Shown: positions 7,279 through 16,075, numbered from the stretch's first letter. The stretch is 64,000 bases of DNA from Shewanella denitrificans OS217 (GCF_000013765.1 NC_007954.1:1612001-1676000); one strand, 5' to 3'. Translations and numbers: made by a program. The notes: generated by a model from the letters alone, not told the origin.

Positions 7279-9945
7279 ATGAATTGGCACGACTTTTCAG
7301 AACTGCAAAAGCGTCAATGGCAACACGATATCGACTTGGTCGCATCCTTGACCGAGGGGGCAATTGTATTGCTTAGCAGTGAGCAAGGCGCGATTCAAGA
7401 ACCGTCTCATGATGATTCTAATGAGAGTGCAGTTGTGATTTCCTTCGCCGTGGATGCCAATAATACCCTTGATAGTTGGAAAATGGACGATTTAGCCCAA
7501 TTAGATACTAAAGCAAAGGCATCCCCACAAGGCGTTGTTGGCTACTATGAGTTTGGGGCTGACACTGGCCCAACAGCTAAGGCCTTAAAGCATAAAAAAC
7601 TTTCCATAATCGATGTCGAGGCCACAAAACCTGGCATAGTGGAAGTAAATCAGCATATTTCAGCGTTTGCTAAACCTTTGACTTGGCCTTCTGGTGTGCA
7701 TTTTGCTACTTTATGTGCCCTGAGAAAACCGCCTTTGATGTTAAATAACACTATGTTACAGCTTGCCAATTTGTTATGTGAACACCTGCAGCTAAAGCTG
7801 AACCAAGAATCCCCTGCTATCCCATTCATATTGCCTTCTCTATCATCAGAAGACGGTAATGAAAATGCACAAGTGAGCATAGATAGAAGTGCGCCTAAAG
7901 GAATGGATTTACAAGTTTTTATTGATAGCTTTGAAGAGCACGTGTGGATAAAGAACCCCCAAGGGGTCTATGTGTTTTGTAATCGCCGAGTCGAACAGGC
8001 TTGGGGAAGAAGCAAACAAGATATCTTGGGTAAGACAGATTTAGAGCTTTTCGATGAAGCGCTGGCTCAACGTTTTATTGAAGGTGATAAGCTTGCCATC
8101 GCTCAAGGTGGACCCGTAATTGTGGCAGAATGTAAAGACAGAGATCAGCTATCGCAATCCACTTGGCTTGAAACCTTTAAAACCCCTGCAGTTACCGCAG
8201 AGGGAGAACTGGTTGGTGTTATTGGTGTCACTCGTAATATTGCCAAGCACAAAGCCGCAGAAGAGCAACTAAATCTTGCCGCAACAGTGTTCAGCAATAC
8301 CGTCGAAGGCGTTGTGATAACAGATAGAAAAGGCTTTATCACCGAGGTCAATAGCGCATTTACGAAGATCACTGGCTATGAACTGGATGAAGTGAAAGGC
8401 AAAAATCCGAATGTGTTAAGTTCAGGTCACCATGACCAATTATTTTTTGAAAAACTGTGGAATACTTTACTTATCCAAGGACGATGGCAGGGAGAAATTT
8501 GGAACCGTCGTAAGAATGGTGAGGTCTACCCCCAAGAAATTACGATTAGCGCCGTTTATGATGATAATGACACCATAGCCTATTTTGTGGCTGTGTTTAC
8601 CGATGTCTCAGAGCAACGTAACACTCAAGCTAAGCTGGATAAACTGAGCTTACATGATCCGTTAACTCAACTGCCCAATCGTGCACAGTTTATGTCTCGT
8701 ATAGACAATGCAATTTATTATGCCAAACAGGAAGGCACTCAGTTGGCCGTGGTGTTTATAGATGTGGACTTTTTTAAACATATTAATGACAGCTTAGGTC
8801 ACGTTGCAGGCGACACCATTCTCGTTGAGCTTGCCAATCGACTTAGCAGTATTTTACATCCCGGGGCCGTGCTATCTCGGCTTGGAGGCGATGAATTTTC
8901 ATTGCTTACCAACATGGCCAGCACTGATAATTTAATCGCGATTGTGAATCGTATCTTTTCTGTATTCGAAGCCCCTTTTAGTTGCAGCAATGGTCAAAGC
9001 ATTCGCTTGACGGCGAGTATGGGCCTCGCGTTATACCCAAGCGATGGTAAGGATAATGATGGTCTATTACGCAATGCTGATGCTGCTATGCATAGGGCTA
9101 AACAAGATGGTCGTAATAACTATGCATTTTATACTGAGGCCATGACACAGGAGTCAGTGCGCTTACTGCAATTACAGAGTGCGCTTCACGAAGGGCTAAA
9201 GATGCAGCGTTTCTCCCTGGTCTATCAGCCAAAGGTGGACTTACACAGCTTAGAAACCATGGGTTTCGAAGCGCTATTGCGTTGGAATGACCCAATTCTG
9301 GGGAGTGTATCGCCAGCTGTGTTTATTCCTATCGCCGAGAAAACCGGGTTAATTAATGAAATAGGTATGTGGGTGCTGAAAACGGCTTGTGAGCAAGGAG
9401 TGAGATGGCTTTCACAAGGTAAATTGTTCAACCGTATTGCGGTTAATGTTGCAAGTCTTCAGCTTCAACGTAATAGCTTTGTCGATGATGTGCAGCAAGT
9501 GCTACTAGATACGGGCTTACCTGCTCAGCATCTTGAGCTCGAAGTGACTGAGTCTTGTATGCTGCAAAATCCCGCCGAAGCGATCATTGAATTGAAGCGA
9601 TTACGTGAAATGGGCATAACCTTAGCCATGGATGATTTTGGTACTGGCTATTCCTCTTTGAGCTATCTTAAAAAGTTGCCCTTAGATAAATTAAAAATTG
9701 ATCGCTCCTTCATTAAAAACATTGTCCAAGATGCCAATAATGCTGCCATTGCAAAGGCGGTGATTGCCTTGGGCCATGCACTTAATTTACAAATCGTGGC
9801 AGAAGGGGTGGAAACCAAAGAACAGGCTGAGTTTTTGCGGCTGAACGATTGTGAGCAAGCGCAAGGTTATTACTTTAGTCACCCAAAACCCAGTCATGAA
9901 TTGGACGATTTTTTGGAAAATTCACCTCCCATTAAAATACGGTAA
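7279..9945 (+). CDS. PAS-PAS-GGDEF-EAL cyclic-di-GMP signalling protein
   Basis: 888-residue cytoplasmic signalling protein without transmembrane segments. Order: an N-terminal region of about 200 residues that I do not recognise, PAS 1 (about 208-325, EEHVWIKNPQGVYVFCNRR), PAS 2 (about 328-450, FSNTVEGVVITDRKGFITEVN), GGDEF (intact GGDEF at 536-540), EAL (EALLR at 664-668). The EAL signature residues are kept, including DDFGTGYSS, KIDRSFI and EGVET, so phosphodiesterase activity is likely. The GGDEF motif is also intact, but no RxxD inhibitory site precedes it. Such tandem enzymes often act mainly as phosphodiesterases, with GGDEF binding GTP. It stands alone between nemR and the tol operon, and the ligand of the PAS domains is unknown. 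Confidence 0.93.
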   Translation: MNWHDFSELQKRQWQHDIDLVASLTEGAIVLLSSEQGAIQEPSHDDSNESAVVISFAVDANNTLDSWKMDDLAQLDTKAKASPQGVVGYYEFGADTGPTAKALKHKKLSIIDVEATKPGIVEVNQHISAFAKPLTWPSGVHFATLCALRKPPLMLNNTMLQLANLLCEHLQLKLNQESPAIPFILPSLSSEDGNENAQVSIDRSAPKGMDLQVFIDSFEEHVWIKNPQGVYVFCNRRVEQAWGRSKQDILGKTDLELFDEALAQRFIEGDKLAIAQGGPVIVAECKDRDQLSQSTWLETFKTPAVTAEGELVGVIGVTRNIAKHKAAEEQLNLAATVFSNTVEGVVITDRKGFITEVNSAFTKITGYELDEVKGKNPNVLSSGHHDQLFFEKLWNTLLIQGRWQGEIWNRRKNGEVYPQEITISAVYDDNDTIAYFVAVFTDVSEQRNTQAKLDKLSLHDPLTQLPNRAQFMSRIDNAIYYAKQEGTQLAVVFIDVDFFKHINDSLGHVAGDTILVELANRLSSILHPGAVLSRLGGDEFSLLTNMASTDNLIAIVNRIFSVFEAPFSCSNGQSIRLTASMGLALYPSDGKDNDGLLRNADAAMHRAKQDGRNNYAFYTEAMTQESVRLLQLQSALHEGLKMQRFSLVYQPKVDLHSLETMGFEALLRWNDPILGSVSPAVFIPIAEKTGLINEIGMWVLKTACEQGVRWLSQGKLFNRIAVNVASLQLQRNSFVDDVQQVLLDTGLPAQHLELEVTESCMLQNPAEAIIELKRLREMGITLAMDDFGTGYSSLSYLKKLPLDKLKIDRSFIKNIVQDANNAAIAKAVIALGHALNLQIVAEGVETKEQAEFLRLNDCEQAQGYYFSHPKPSHELDDFLENSPPIKIR

Positions 9946-10099
9946 TAGCCAAGGTTTCAACTTAACGAATTGTATGTATATTTGTTAATTATTTGGCTTT
10001 AACTACTTAAATTTATCCCTTTTTTACGCTTAATGAGTTTATTTCTCATTTAAGTGTCATTTTGTGCAAAATAAAGTCTGTTTTAGCCCCTGTGGATTA

Positions 10100-10128
10100 T
10101 TCACAAGTGACTTGCTACTCGGTATAGT
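10100..10128 (+). promoter_or_regulatory. Promoter of the ybgC-tol-pal operon
   Basis: TTCACA (-35) and TATAGT (-10) separated by 17 nt, 38 nt upstream of the ybgC start. It is a near-consensus sigma-70 arrangement and the best candidate promoter for the whole envelope operon. Confidence 0.65.
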
Positions 10129-10166
10129 AGGCGAAATTTAACAACCCAAGATTTGACCTATTATTC

Positions 10167-10565
10167 ATGTTTAAATGGCCAATTTCTGTTTATTACGAAG
10201 ACACTGATGCTGGTGGTGTGGTGTATCACTCAAATTATTTAAATTTTTTTGAGCGGGCTCGCACTGAGTGGCTAAAAGCCATGGGAATAAGTCAAACTGC
10301 GTTATTGAAACAGGATATTGCCTTTGTGGTGAAACGCGCCGAAGTTGATTTTCGCCGCGCGGCAAAATTTGAACAGAACTTCATGGTTGAGTCTACGGTC
10401 ATAGAACTTAAAAAGGCGTCTTTGGTGTTTCATCAAAGTTTGCTAGATGATCAAGGCAACTGCTATTGTGAGGGCAAGATTAAAGTCGCTTGTGTTTCAC
10501 TATTGCAGATGCGCCCCATTGCTATTCCAGAAAATATAGTCCAGGAGTTTAACCGTGCACGCTGA
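10167..10565 (+). CDS. ybgC: Acyl-CoA thioesterase YbgC
   Basis: 132-residue hotdog-fold thioesterase, first gene of the tol-pal operon as in most gammaproteobacteria. The family motif YYEDTDAGGVVYHSNYLNFFERARTE is at the N-terminus, and D14 corresponds to the catalytic Asp of the 4-hydroxybenzoyl-CoA thioesterase family. YbgC hydrolyses acyl-CoA/acyl-ACP thioesters at the inner membrane and is linked to phospholipid metabolism. The 3' end overlaps tolQ by 11 nt, indicating translational coupling. Confidence 0.95.
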   Translation: MFKWPISVYYEDTDAGGVVYHSNYLNFFERARTEWLKAMGISQTALLKQDIAFVVKRAEVDFRRAAKFEQNFMVESTVIELKKASLVFHQSLLDDQGNCYCEGKIKVACVSLLQMRPIAIPENIVQEFNRAR

Positions 10566-11244
10566 AATATCCTTTATAGGTCTGTTTTTAGAGGCGAGTC
10601 TGTTGGTGAAGCTAGTGATGCTCACCTTATTAGGTCTCTCTATTATGTCTTGGGCTGTGATCATTCAGCGCCGAAAGTTATTGAATACTGCCAAGGCTAA
10701 GTCTGCACGTTTTGAAGACACCTTCTGGTCTGGTGTTGATTTGAACCGACTCTACAAGGAGCTGGTGGCTCGTGGTGATTCAATTGCCGGCTTAGAGTGT
10801 TTGTTTGTCGCAGGTTTCAAAGAGTATTCTCGATTAAGTAAATCCAGTGGCAAGCAACCTGATGCGGTCATGGACGGAACGTCTCGTGCCATGCGGGTGA
10901 GTTTATCCAGAGAAATCGAAAAACTTGAAAATAACTTGCCACTGCTTGCCACAATTGGTTCTACTAGTCCTTATATCGGTCTATTTGGTACTGTTTGGGG
11001 GATCATGAACTCATTTATCGCCATAGGTACAGTGCAAAACGCCACATTAGCTATGGTGGCCCCTGGTATTGCTGAAGCCTTGATCGCGACAGCCATGGGT
11101 TTATTTGCAGCCATTCCAGCCGTGATTGGTTACAACAGATTTACCACTCAAGTGGATAAGCTAGAAACGGCCTATGTGAACTTTATGGAAGAGTTTTCCA
11201 ACATATTACATCGCCAAGCGTATAGCGAGAAGGAAGCGGTTTAA
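10555..11244 (+). CDS. tolQ: Tol-Pal system inner-membrane protein TolQ
   Basis: 229-residue proton-channel subunit related to ExbB and MotA. It forms a TolQ-TolR motor that energises TolA during outer-membrane constriction. Three transmembrane segments are visible: near the N-terminus (ASLLVKLVMLTLLGLSIMSW), around 135-160 (GLFGTVWGIMNSFIAIG) and around 165-190 (GIAEALIATAMGLFAAIPAV). Translation starts at GTG inside the end of ybgC. The stop codon shares a base with the tolR start. Confidence 0.97.
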   Translation: MHAEISFIGLFLEASLLVKLVMLTLLGLSIMSWAVIIQRRKLLNTAKAKSARFEDTFWSGVDLNRLYKELVARGDSIAGLECLFVAGFKEYSRLSKSSGKQPDAVMDGTSRAMRVSLSREIEKLENNLPLLATIGSTSPYIGLFGTVWGIMNSFIAIGTVQNATLAMVAPGIAEALIATAMGLFAAIPAVIGYNRFTTQVDKLETAYVNFMEEFSNILHRQAYSEKEAV

Positions 11245-11672
11245 TGTATCAGCGTAAACGTCGCCGTCCGGTTGCTGAAATTAACGTTGTTCCTTATATC
11301 GACGTGATGTTGGTGCTATTAATCATCTTTATGGTGACAGCACCTATTGTGTCTCAAGGCGTTAAAGTTGATTTACCTCAAGGTTCGGCTGAGCCTTTAC
11401 CACAAGACAGTAAGCCTCCGATTGTGGCATCTATCGATGCCGCGGGAGATTATTTTGTTAATATTGGTGAAGGCTCTAACAGCCAAATAATGGATTTGAC
11501 AGAGGTAACCCAAGAGGTTGCTGCAGCATTGCTCATTGCGCCAGAAAGGCCAGTCGTCGTAAAAGGTGATAGAAGTATTCCCTACGAAAAAGTAATCCAA
11601 CTCATGGTCAGTTTGCAAAAAGCAGGGGTACCATCGGTGGGCTTGATGACTGATTCATTTGAGGAGAACTAG
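11244..11672 (+). CDS. tolR: Tol-Pal system protein TolR
   Basis: 142-residue ExbD/TolR family protein with one N-terminal transmembrane helix, preceded by a basic stretch. The essential proton-accepting Asp lies in INVVPYIDVMLVLLIIFMV. The rest is a periplasmic domain that binds peptidoglycan. The ATG overlaps the tolQ stop by one base and the stop abuts the tolA GTG, so tolQRA are translationally linked. Confidence 0.97.
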   Translation: MYQRKRRRPVAEINVVPYIDVMLVLLIIFMVTAPIVSQGVKVDLPQGSAEPLPQDSKPPIVASIDAAGDYFVNIGEGSNSQIMDLTEVTQEVAAALLIAPERPVVVKGDRSIPYEKVIQLMVSLQKAGVPSVGLMTDSFEEN

Positions 11673-12659
11673 GTGCCTGAACAAAGTAAACTTGCTAAAG
11701 CGCTGTGGATTTCCGCTGGTATTCATATTGGTGCGATAGTGATTTTGGCGTTAGGGATAAGTTTCGAAGACAAACCTACGTTTATGCCGCAGGCACCCAG
11801 TGCGCCTGCGATTCAAGCTGTGATGATCGATCAGCAACAAGTGAACGATAGAGCCGAAGAGTTAAAGCAACAAAAGCGAGACGCAGAGCGTAAAGAGCAG
11901 CAAAGGTTGGCAGAGCTTGAACGTAAAGCCAAAGAGGCCCGCCAAGCGAGAGAGCAAGAGCAACTCAAGCTAAAACAACTGGAAGTTGAGCGTGAGCAAA
12001 AAGTGCTTGAAACTCAAAAAGCCAATGAAGCCGCGAAAGCTGCGAAGTTAAAGTTGCAGCTTGAGCAAGAAAAAGCACAGAAAGCCGAGACTGAACGTAA
12101 GCAGATTGAGCAGAAGCGTAAAGCGTCGGAAGAAGCGGCTAAACAAGCCGCTGAAAAACGTAAGCAAGAAGAAGCTGCAGCTGCGAAAAAAGCCGAGCTC
12201 GAACGCAAGCAACGTGAAGACGAGCGCAAGCGTAAAGAAGAGGCTGAGCGTAAACAGAAAGAAGAGGCTGAACGTAAACGTAAGGCTGATGCAGATGCTA
12301 GGGCAAGGCAAGAGCAGGAAATGGCCGATGCCATGGCGGCTGAGCATTCTGCGTTATCTCAGACTCGCAATAAGCAGGTAATGTCAGAAGTTGATAAATA
12401 CCGTTCTATGATAGCAGCCACAATTCAGCGTAATCTTGTGGTTGATGAGTCAATGCGCGGTAAAAGCTGTAAGGTATTTATTCGGTTAGCTAATGATGGT
12501 TTTGTCACCGCAGTGCAAACCCTTGACGGAGATCCTGTTATTTGCCGAGCGGCAAAGAATGCCATTAATAAAGCTGGTCGTTTACCCGTTTCACCCGAAG
12601 CCGATGTATACAATCAAATGCGAGAAATTAATTTGACAGTATCACCGGAATTTAATTAA
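11673..12659 (+). CDS. tolA: Tol-Pal system protein TolA
   Basis: 328-residue protein spanning the periplasm. Domain I is an N-terminal membrane anchor (about 10-28). Domain II is a long charged coiled-coil rich in Lys, Glu, Ala and Arg (about 55-225). Domain III (about 230-328) is globular and has two Cys (SCKVF and VICRAA) positioned for a disulfide. It relays energy from TolQR to TolB-Pal. Translation starts at GTG directly after the tolR stop. The low-complexity central part generates several long antisense frames that are not genes. Confidence 0.95.
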   Translation: MPEQSKLAKALWISAGIHIGAIVILALGISFEDKPTFMPQAPSAPAIQAVMIDQQQVNDRAEELKQQKRDAERKEQQRLAELERKAKEARQAREQEQLKLKQLEVEREQKVLETQKANEAAKAAKLKLQLEQEKAQKAETERKQIEQKRKASEEAAKQAAEKRKQEEAAAAKKAELERKQREDERKRKEEAERKQKEEAERKRKADADARARQEQEMADAMAAEHSALSQTRNKQVMSEVDKYRSMIAATIQRNLVVDESMRGKSCKVFIRLANDGFVTAVQTLDGDPVICRAAKNAINKAGRLPVSPEADVYNQMREINLTVSPEFN

Positions 12660-12668
12660 AGGAGTCAC

Positions 12669-13997
12669 ATGAAGATTTTGGCTAAATGGTTAACCTTAGC
12701 GACGCTAATGTTAACGGCACAAGTAAATGCAGCACTCGATATCGTCATCACTGAAGGTGTAGATGCTGCGCGCCCAATCGCAGTCGTGCCATTTGTGTGG
12801 GAAGGTCCAGGTGCTGCACCGCAGCAAATTTCTGATATCGTTATGGGCGACTTAAGCCGTAGCGGTACCTTTAAACCGCTAGACATTCGTGCATTACCAC
12901 AACACGGTATTAGTTCAGTGGCGCAATTCGCCGCCGCTAGTTGGGGTAAAGTGGGGGCAGAAGCCGTAGTCATGGGGTCTATTAAACCTTATGGCGTCGA
13001 TCAGTTTTTAGTGAATTTTGAGCTGATCGATTTAGTCAGAGCCCAAAGCCAAGCTTTAAAAGGACCGCAGAATAACACAGAGCTTGTGCTAGAAAGTCGT
13101 CAAACAGTCATTAGCGCGAATCAGTTTAGGCAATATGGTCACAGAATAAGTGACATAGTGTATGAAAAGTTGACCGGCATTCGTGGCGCATTCTTGACCC
13201 GTACCGCTTACGTCGTGGTTAAGCAAGGTCAAAAAGCCCCGTATCACTTGATGATTGCCGATTACGATGGCTATAACGAGCAGATGTTGTTGCGATCGCC
13301 AGAGCCTTTAATGTCGCCAACTTGGTCTCCTGATGGGCGCCGTTTGGCCTATGTGAGCTTTGAAAACCGCAAAGCGGAAATCTTTGTTCAAGACATTTAT
13401 AGCCAGACTCGCACTTTAGTGAGTAGCTATCCTGGAATTAACGGCGCGCCCAGTTTTTCACCAGATGGTAAAAAATTGGCTGTGACCTTGTCTAAAGATG
13501 GTCAGCCAGAAGTCTATGTTATCGACATCGCCACTAAGGCGGCTAAACGAATCACAGATCACTATTCGATTGATACTGAGCCTTCTTGGTATCCAGATGG
13601 TAAGTCATTGTTATTCACCTCTGAACGAGGTGGCAAACCACAGATTTATAGCGTACATTTGGACACAGGAAAAGTGTCTCGAGTGACATTTGAAGGTGAA
13701 TGGAACTTAGGTGGTTCTATCACACCAGATGGTCGCAGTATGATTTTTGTGAACCGTACTAATGGAAAATTCCACATTGCTAGAATGGATTTAGCCACAC
13801 GCTTTTTGCAGGTGTTATCGTCGACGCAACTCGATGAATCACCAAGTGTTGCTCCAAATGGCACTATGGTTATCTATGGTACGACTCACCAAGGTAAGCA
13901 AGTTTTAGCTGCTGTCTCTATGGATGGCAGATTTAAAGCAAGATTACCTGTCGGCCAAGGCGAGGTGAAGTCACCCGCATGGTCTCCGTTTCTCTAA
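12669..13997 (+). CDS. tolB: Periplasmic Tol-Pal protein TolB
   Basis: 442-residue periplasmic protein. A signal peptide covers about residues 1-21 (KWLTLATLMLTAQVNA). An N-terminal alpha/beta domain is followed by a six-bladed beta-propeller of repeated YDGYNEQ, PTWSPDGRRLAY, PSFSPDGKKLA, PSWYPDGKSLLFT and GSITPDGRSMIFV units. The propeller binds Pal and the N-terminus contacts TolA. An AAAGGAGTCAC ribosome site precedes the ATG. It is co-transcribed between tolA and pal. Confidence 0.97.
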   Translation: MKILAKWLTLATLMLTAQVNAALDIVITEGVDAARPIAVVPFVWEGPGAAPQQISDIVMGDLSRSGTFKPLDIRALPQHGISSVAQFAAASWGKVGAEAVVMGSIKPYGVDQFLVNFELIDLVRAQSQALKGPQNNTELVLESRQTVISANQFRQYGHRISDIVYEKLTGIRGAFLTRTAYVVVKQGQKAPYHLMIADYDGYNEQMLLRSPEPLMSPTWSPDGRRLAYVSFENRKAEIFVQDIYSQTRTLVSSYPGINGAPSFSPDGKKLAVTLSKDGQPEVYVIDIATKAAKRITDHYSIDTEPSWYPDGKSLLFTSERGGKPQIYSVHLDTGKVSRVTFEGEWNLGGSITPDGRSMIFVNRTNGKFHIARMDLATRFLQVLSSTQLDESPSVAPNGTMVIYGTTHQGKQVLAAVSMDGRFKARLPVGQGEVKSPAWSPFL

Positions 13998-14020
13998 ATA
14001 TATATTGATAAGGATTTAAA

Positions 14021-14557
14021 ATGGATCTGAATAAGTTGTTCAAAGCTATGTTGGTTGCAGTTCCTATGTTGGCACTGGGTGCCTGTAGCTCAACTTCAGA
14101 CTCTGACACTGACGCTAATGGTTCTATGAATGGTTCTGGTAGCGAATATGGCATAGATGGCGTTCAAACGGGTGGGGCAGGTGCTGTACTTAGCCCAGCA
14201 GAACAGCAACGTTTGAAAGAACAAGAGTTGCGTCGTCAAAATATTATCTACTTCGATTTCGATCGCAGTGACTTACAAAGTGATAATGCTGATATTTTGA
14301 ATGCTCATGGTAACTATTTGGTTGAAAACCCAAGTGTTCGCGTATTGATCGAAGGACATGCGGATGAGCGTGGTACTCCTGAGTACAACATCGCCCTAGG
14401 CGAACGTCGTGCTAAAGCGATTGCTAAATATCTTCAAGGCATGGGTGTTCAAGCCAGCCAGATGAGTATTGTTAGTTATGGCGAAGAGAAACCATTAGAT
14501 TTTTCTCGTGATGACAGCGGTTTTGCCAAAAACCGTCGCGGTGTTTTAGTGTACTAA
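14021..14557 (+). CDS. pal: Peptidoglycan-associated lipoprotein Pal
   Basis: 178-residue outer-membrane lipoprotein. The lipobox LGAC puts the acylated cysteine at residue 22. The linker is Ser/Gly/Asp-rich. The C-terminal OmpA-like domain carries YFDFDRSDL, LIEGHADERGTPEYNIALGERRA and the expected peptidoglycan-binding Asp and Arg. It anchors the outer membrane to the cell wall and recycles through TolB. An intrinsic terminator-like hairpin follows the gene. Confidence 0.97.
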   Translation: MDLNKLFKAMLVAVPMLALGACSSTSDSDTDANGSMNGSGSEYGIDGVQTGGAGAVLSPAEQQRLKEQELRRQNIIYFDFDRSDLQSDNADILNAHGNYLVENPSVRVLIEGHADERGTPEYNIALGERRAKAIAKYLQGMGVQASQMSIVSYGEEKPLDFSRDDSGFAKNRRGVLVY

Positions 14558-14573
14558 GCGATAGTTGTAAGAC

Positions 14574-14604
14574 GGCCAGCCTTTAAACGCTGGCCTATTT
14601 TTTT
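14574..14604 (+). terminator. Internal terminator between pal and cpoB
   Basis: GGCCAGC (14574-14580) pairs with GCTGGCC (14589-14595), followed by TATTTTTTT. The T-run runs straight into the AGGAG of cpoB. It probably gives partial termination, lowering cpoB expression relative to pal. Confidence 0.7.
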
Positions 14605-14617
14605 AGGAGAAAAGTAA

Positions 14618-15403
14618 ATGAGATATGCCTTAATCGTTGCGGCGATAATCTGTGGTATCGGCACGGCTATGGCTGCACCAGCACCAGTTGATGATTTGTA
14701 TGGTGGCTCGAGCGATGAGCGTTTAGCGAAATTAGAACGCATCCTGAAAGCAAGACAACAAAATGATTTTGATATGCAGCGCCGCTTAGACACACTTCAA
14801 AATGAAGTGTTAGAATTGCGTGGTATAACAGAACAACAAAATTATCAGATAAATCAGATGCTACAACGCCAGCGTCAGCTTTATGAAGAAATCGCCGCTG
14901 TGTCGGTCAAATCGACCACGCCAGTTAGCGCCCCATCAGGCACGAGTGTCACGACAAGTACAAGTGTTGCATCAAATACCGCTTCAAATGTACCAGTAGT
15001 AGCTGAATCTATGACCTCTAGCTTAGATGAGACTGGCAGTTACGAGCGAGCGGTAAACTTAGTATTAAAAGAGCGTCAATACGATGCTGCGATCCCCGCA
15101 TTTCGCGAATTTATCAAGCAATATCCAGATTCTGCCTATGCGCCTAATGCCAATTATTGGTTAGGCCAATTGCTCTACAATAAAAGTGATTATGAAAGCG
15201 CTAAGCAAGCGTTTAGCACAGTGGTGAGTAAGTACGCAGATTCGAGTAAACGTGCTGATAGTTTAGTTAAACTGGGTATGATTGCCGAGAAATCTAATGA
15301 CAATAATGGTGCTAGAGCACTGTATAATAAAGTGCTAAAAGAATACGCAAATAGCGCATCTGCTAGGCTTGCACAGCAGCAGTTATCAGCCTTAAAAGGC
15401 TAA
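14618..15403 (+). CDS. cpoB: Cell division coordinator CpoB (YbgF)
   Basis: 261-residue periplasmic protein. It has a signal peptide (about 1-19), an N-terminal trimerising coiled coil (about 30-90, RLAKLERILKARQQND and onward), a Ser/Thr/Val-rich linker (about 100-140), and C-terminal TPR repeats (YERAVNLVLKERQYDAAIPAF, ANYWLGQLLYNKSDYESAKQAF, VKLGMIAEKSNDNNGARALY). CpoB links Tol-Pal with PBP1B-dependent septal wall synthesis. It is the last gene of the tol operon. Confidence 0.93.
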   Translation: MRYALIVAAIICGIGTAMAAPAPVDDLYGGSSDERLAKLERILKARQQNDFDMQRRLDTLQNEVLELRGITEQQNYQINQMLQRQRQLYEEIAAVSVKSTTPVSAPSGTSVTTSTSVASNTASNVPVVAESMTSSLDETGSYERAVNLVLKERQYDAAIPAFREFIKQYPDSAYAPNANYWLGQLLYNKSDYESAKQAFSTVVSKYADSSKRADSLVKLGMIAEKSNDNNGARALYNKVLKEYANSASARLAQQQLSALKG

Positions 15404-15410
15404 TTTAGTC

Positions 15411-15436
15411 AAAAAACAGTCTCTTAGTCTGTTTTT
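15411..15436 (+). terminator. Terminator of the tol-pal-cpoB operon
   Basis: AAAAACAG (15412-15419) pairs with CTGTTTTT (15429-15436), ending in a T-run just after the cpoB stop. Confidence 0.7.
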
Positions 15437-15468
15437 CAGGCAAACAGCAAAAAATAACAAATTTGCGC

Positions 15469-15496
15469 TTGCATGAGAAATTGAAAAAGGTATTAT
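15469..15496 (+). promoter_or_regulatory. Promoter of the tRNA-Lys array
   Basis: TTGCAT (15469-15474) and TATTAT (15491-15496) with a 16-nt spacer, then a GC-rich discriminator (GGCGCCC, 15498-15504). A GC-rich discriminator is typical of stable-RNA promoters under stringent (ppGpp/DksA) control. The first tRNA begins about 65 nt past the likely start. Confidence 0.7.
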
Positions 15497-15569
15497 AGGC
15501 GCCCTCACAACGGCTACACAATCTGGGGTGTCAAAGCAGAGGTTTTACCTTAGTTTTTGACAGTAAAAA

Positions 15570-15645
15570 GGGTCGTTAGCTCAGTCGGTAGAGCAGTTGG
15601 CTTTTAACCAATTGGTCGAAGGTTCGAATCCTTCACGACCCACCA
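15570..15645 (+). tRNA. tRNA-Lys(TTT), copy 1
   Basis: Full 76-nt cloverleaf with encoded CCA. The acceptor GGGTCGT pairs with ACGACCC, the D-arm is GCTC/GAGC, the anticodon loop CTTTTAA gives anticodon TTT, and the T-arm is GAAGG-TTCGAAT-CCTTC. All six intact copies in the array are identical. A short trailer hairpin (ACCAC with GTGGT) pairs with the CCA end. Confidence 0.98.
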
Positions 15646-15673
15646 CTTTCTTCGGTGGTTAAATTGAAGAAAT

Positions 15674-15765
15674 GGGTCGTTAGCTCAGTCACTCTTTATT
15701 AAATCGAGAGCTGCAGTTGGCTTTTAACCAAAGGTTCGATGATTCGAATTCTTAGTGACCCACCA
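15674..15765 (+). pseudogene. Degenerate tRNA-Lys unit, type A
   Basis: 92-nt unit that keeps the acceptor 5' strand, GCTCAGTCA, the intact anticodon arm GTTGGCTTTTAACCAA and the CCA end. The D-loop is replaced by an insert CTCTTTATTAAATCGAGAG that can fold on itself, and the variable loop and T-stem are disrupted. It is not expected to be a normal tRNA. Confidence 0.8.
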
Positions 15766-15810
15766 CTTCTTTGAATAGTGGCTAAAGAATTCATAGTAGC
15801 AAAACCAGAT

Positions 15811-15886
15811 GGGTCGTTAGCTCAGTCGGTAGAGCAGTTGGCTTTTAACCAATTGGTCGAAGGTTCGAATCCTTCACGACCCACCA
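15811..15886 (+). tRNA. tRNA-Lys(TTT), copy 2
   Basis: Identical over 76 nt to copy 1, with anticodon TTT and encoded CCA. Confidence 0.98.
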
Positions 15887-15913
15887 CTTTCTTCGGTGGT
15901 TAAAGAGATGGAA

Positions 15914-15988
15914 TGCTTGCTCAGTCATTTTTGTTAAATCAAGAATTACAGTAGGGTGATGCAGTCCAGTAAGAATTTAAAAACTTAC
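15914..15988 (+). pseudogene. Degenerate tRNA-Lys unit, type B
   Basis: Short unit with the GCTCAGTCA remnant, the hairpin insert (TTTTTG TTAAAT CAAGAA), and a 3' part CAGTCCAGTAAG ... CTTAC that forms a second small hairpin. The 5' acceptor strand and the anticodon loop are lost in this copy. Confidence 0.6.
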
Positions 15989-15999
15989 AAAAACAAGAT

Positions 16000-16075
16000 G
16001 GGTCGTTAGCTCAGTCGGTAGAGCAGTTGGCTTTTAACCAATTGGTCGAAGGTTCGAATCCTTCACGACCCACCA
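16000..16075 (+). tRNA. tRNA-Lys(TTT), copy 3
   Basis: Identical over 76 nt to copy 1, with anticodon TTT and encoded CCA. Confidence 0.98.

Noticed and set aside
12014..12381. Long antisense and shifted frames inside tolA
   Set aside because: Produced by the Lys/Glu/Ala-rich repetitive codons of the TolA coiled coil; no ribosome sites.
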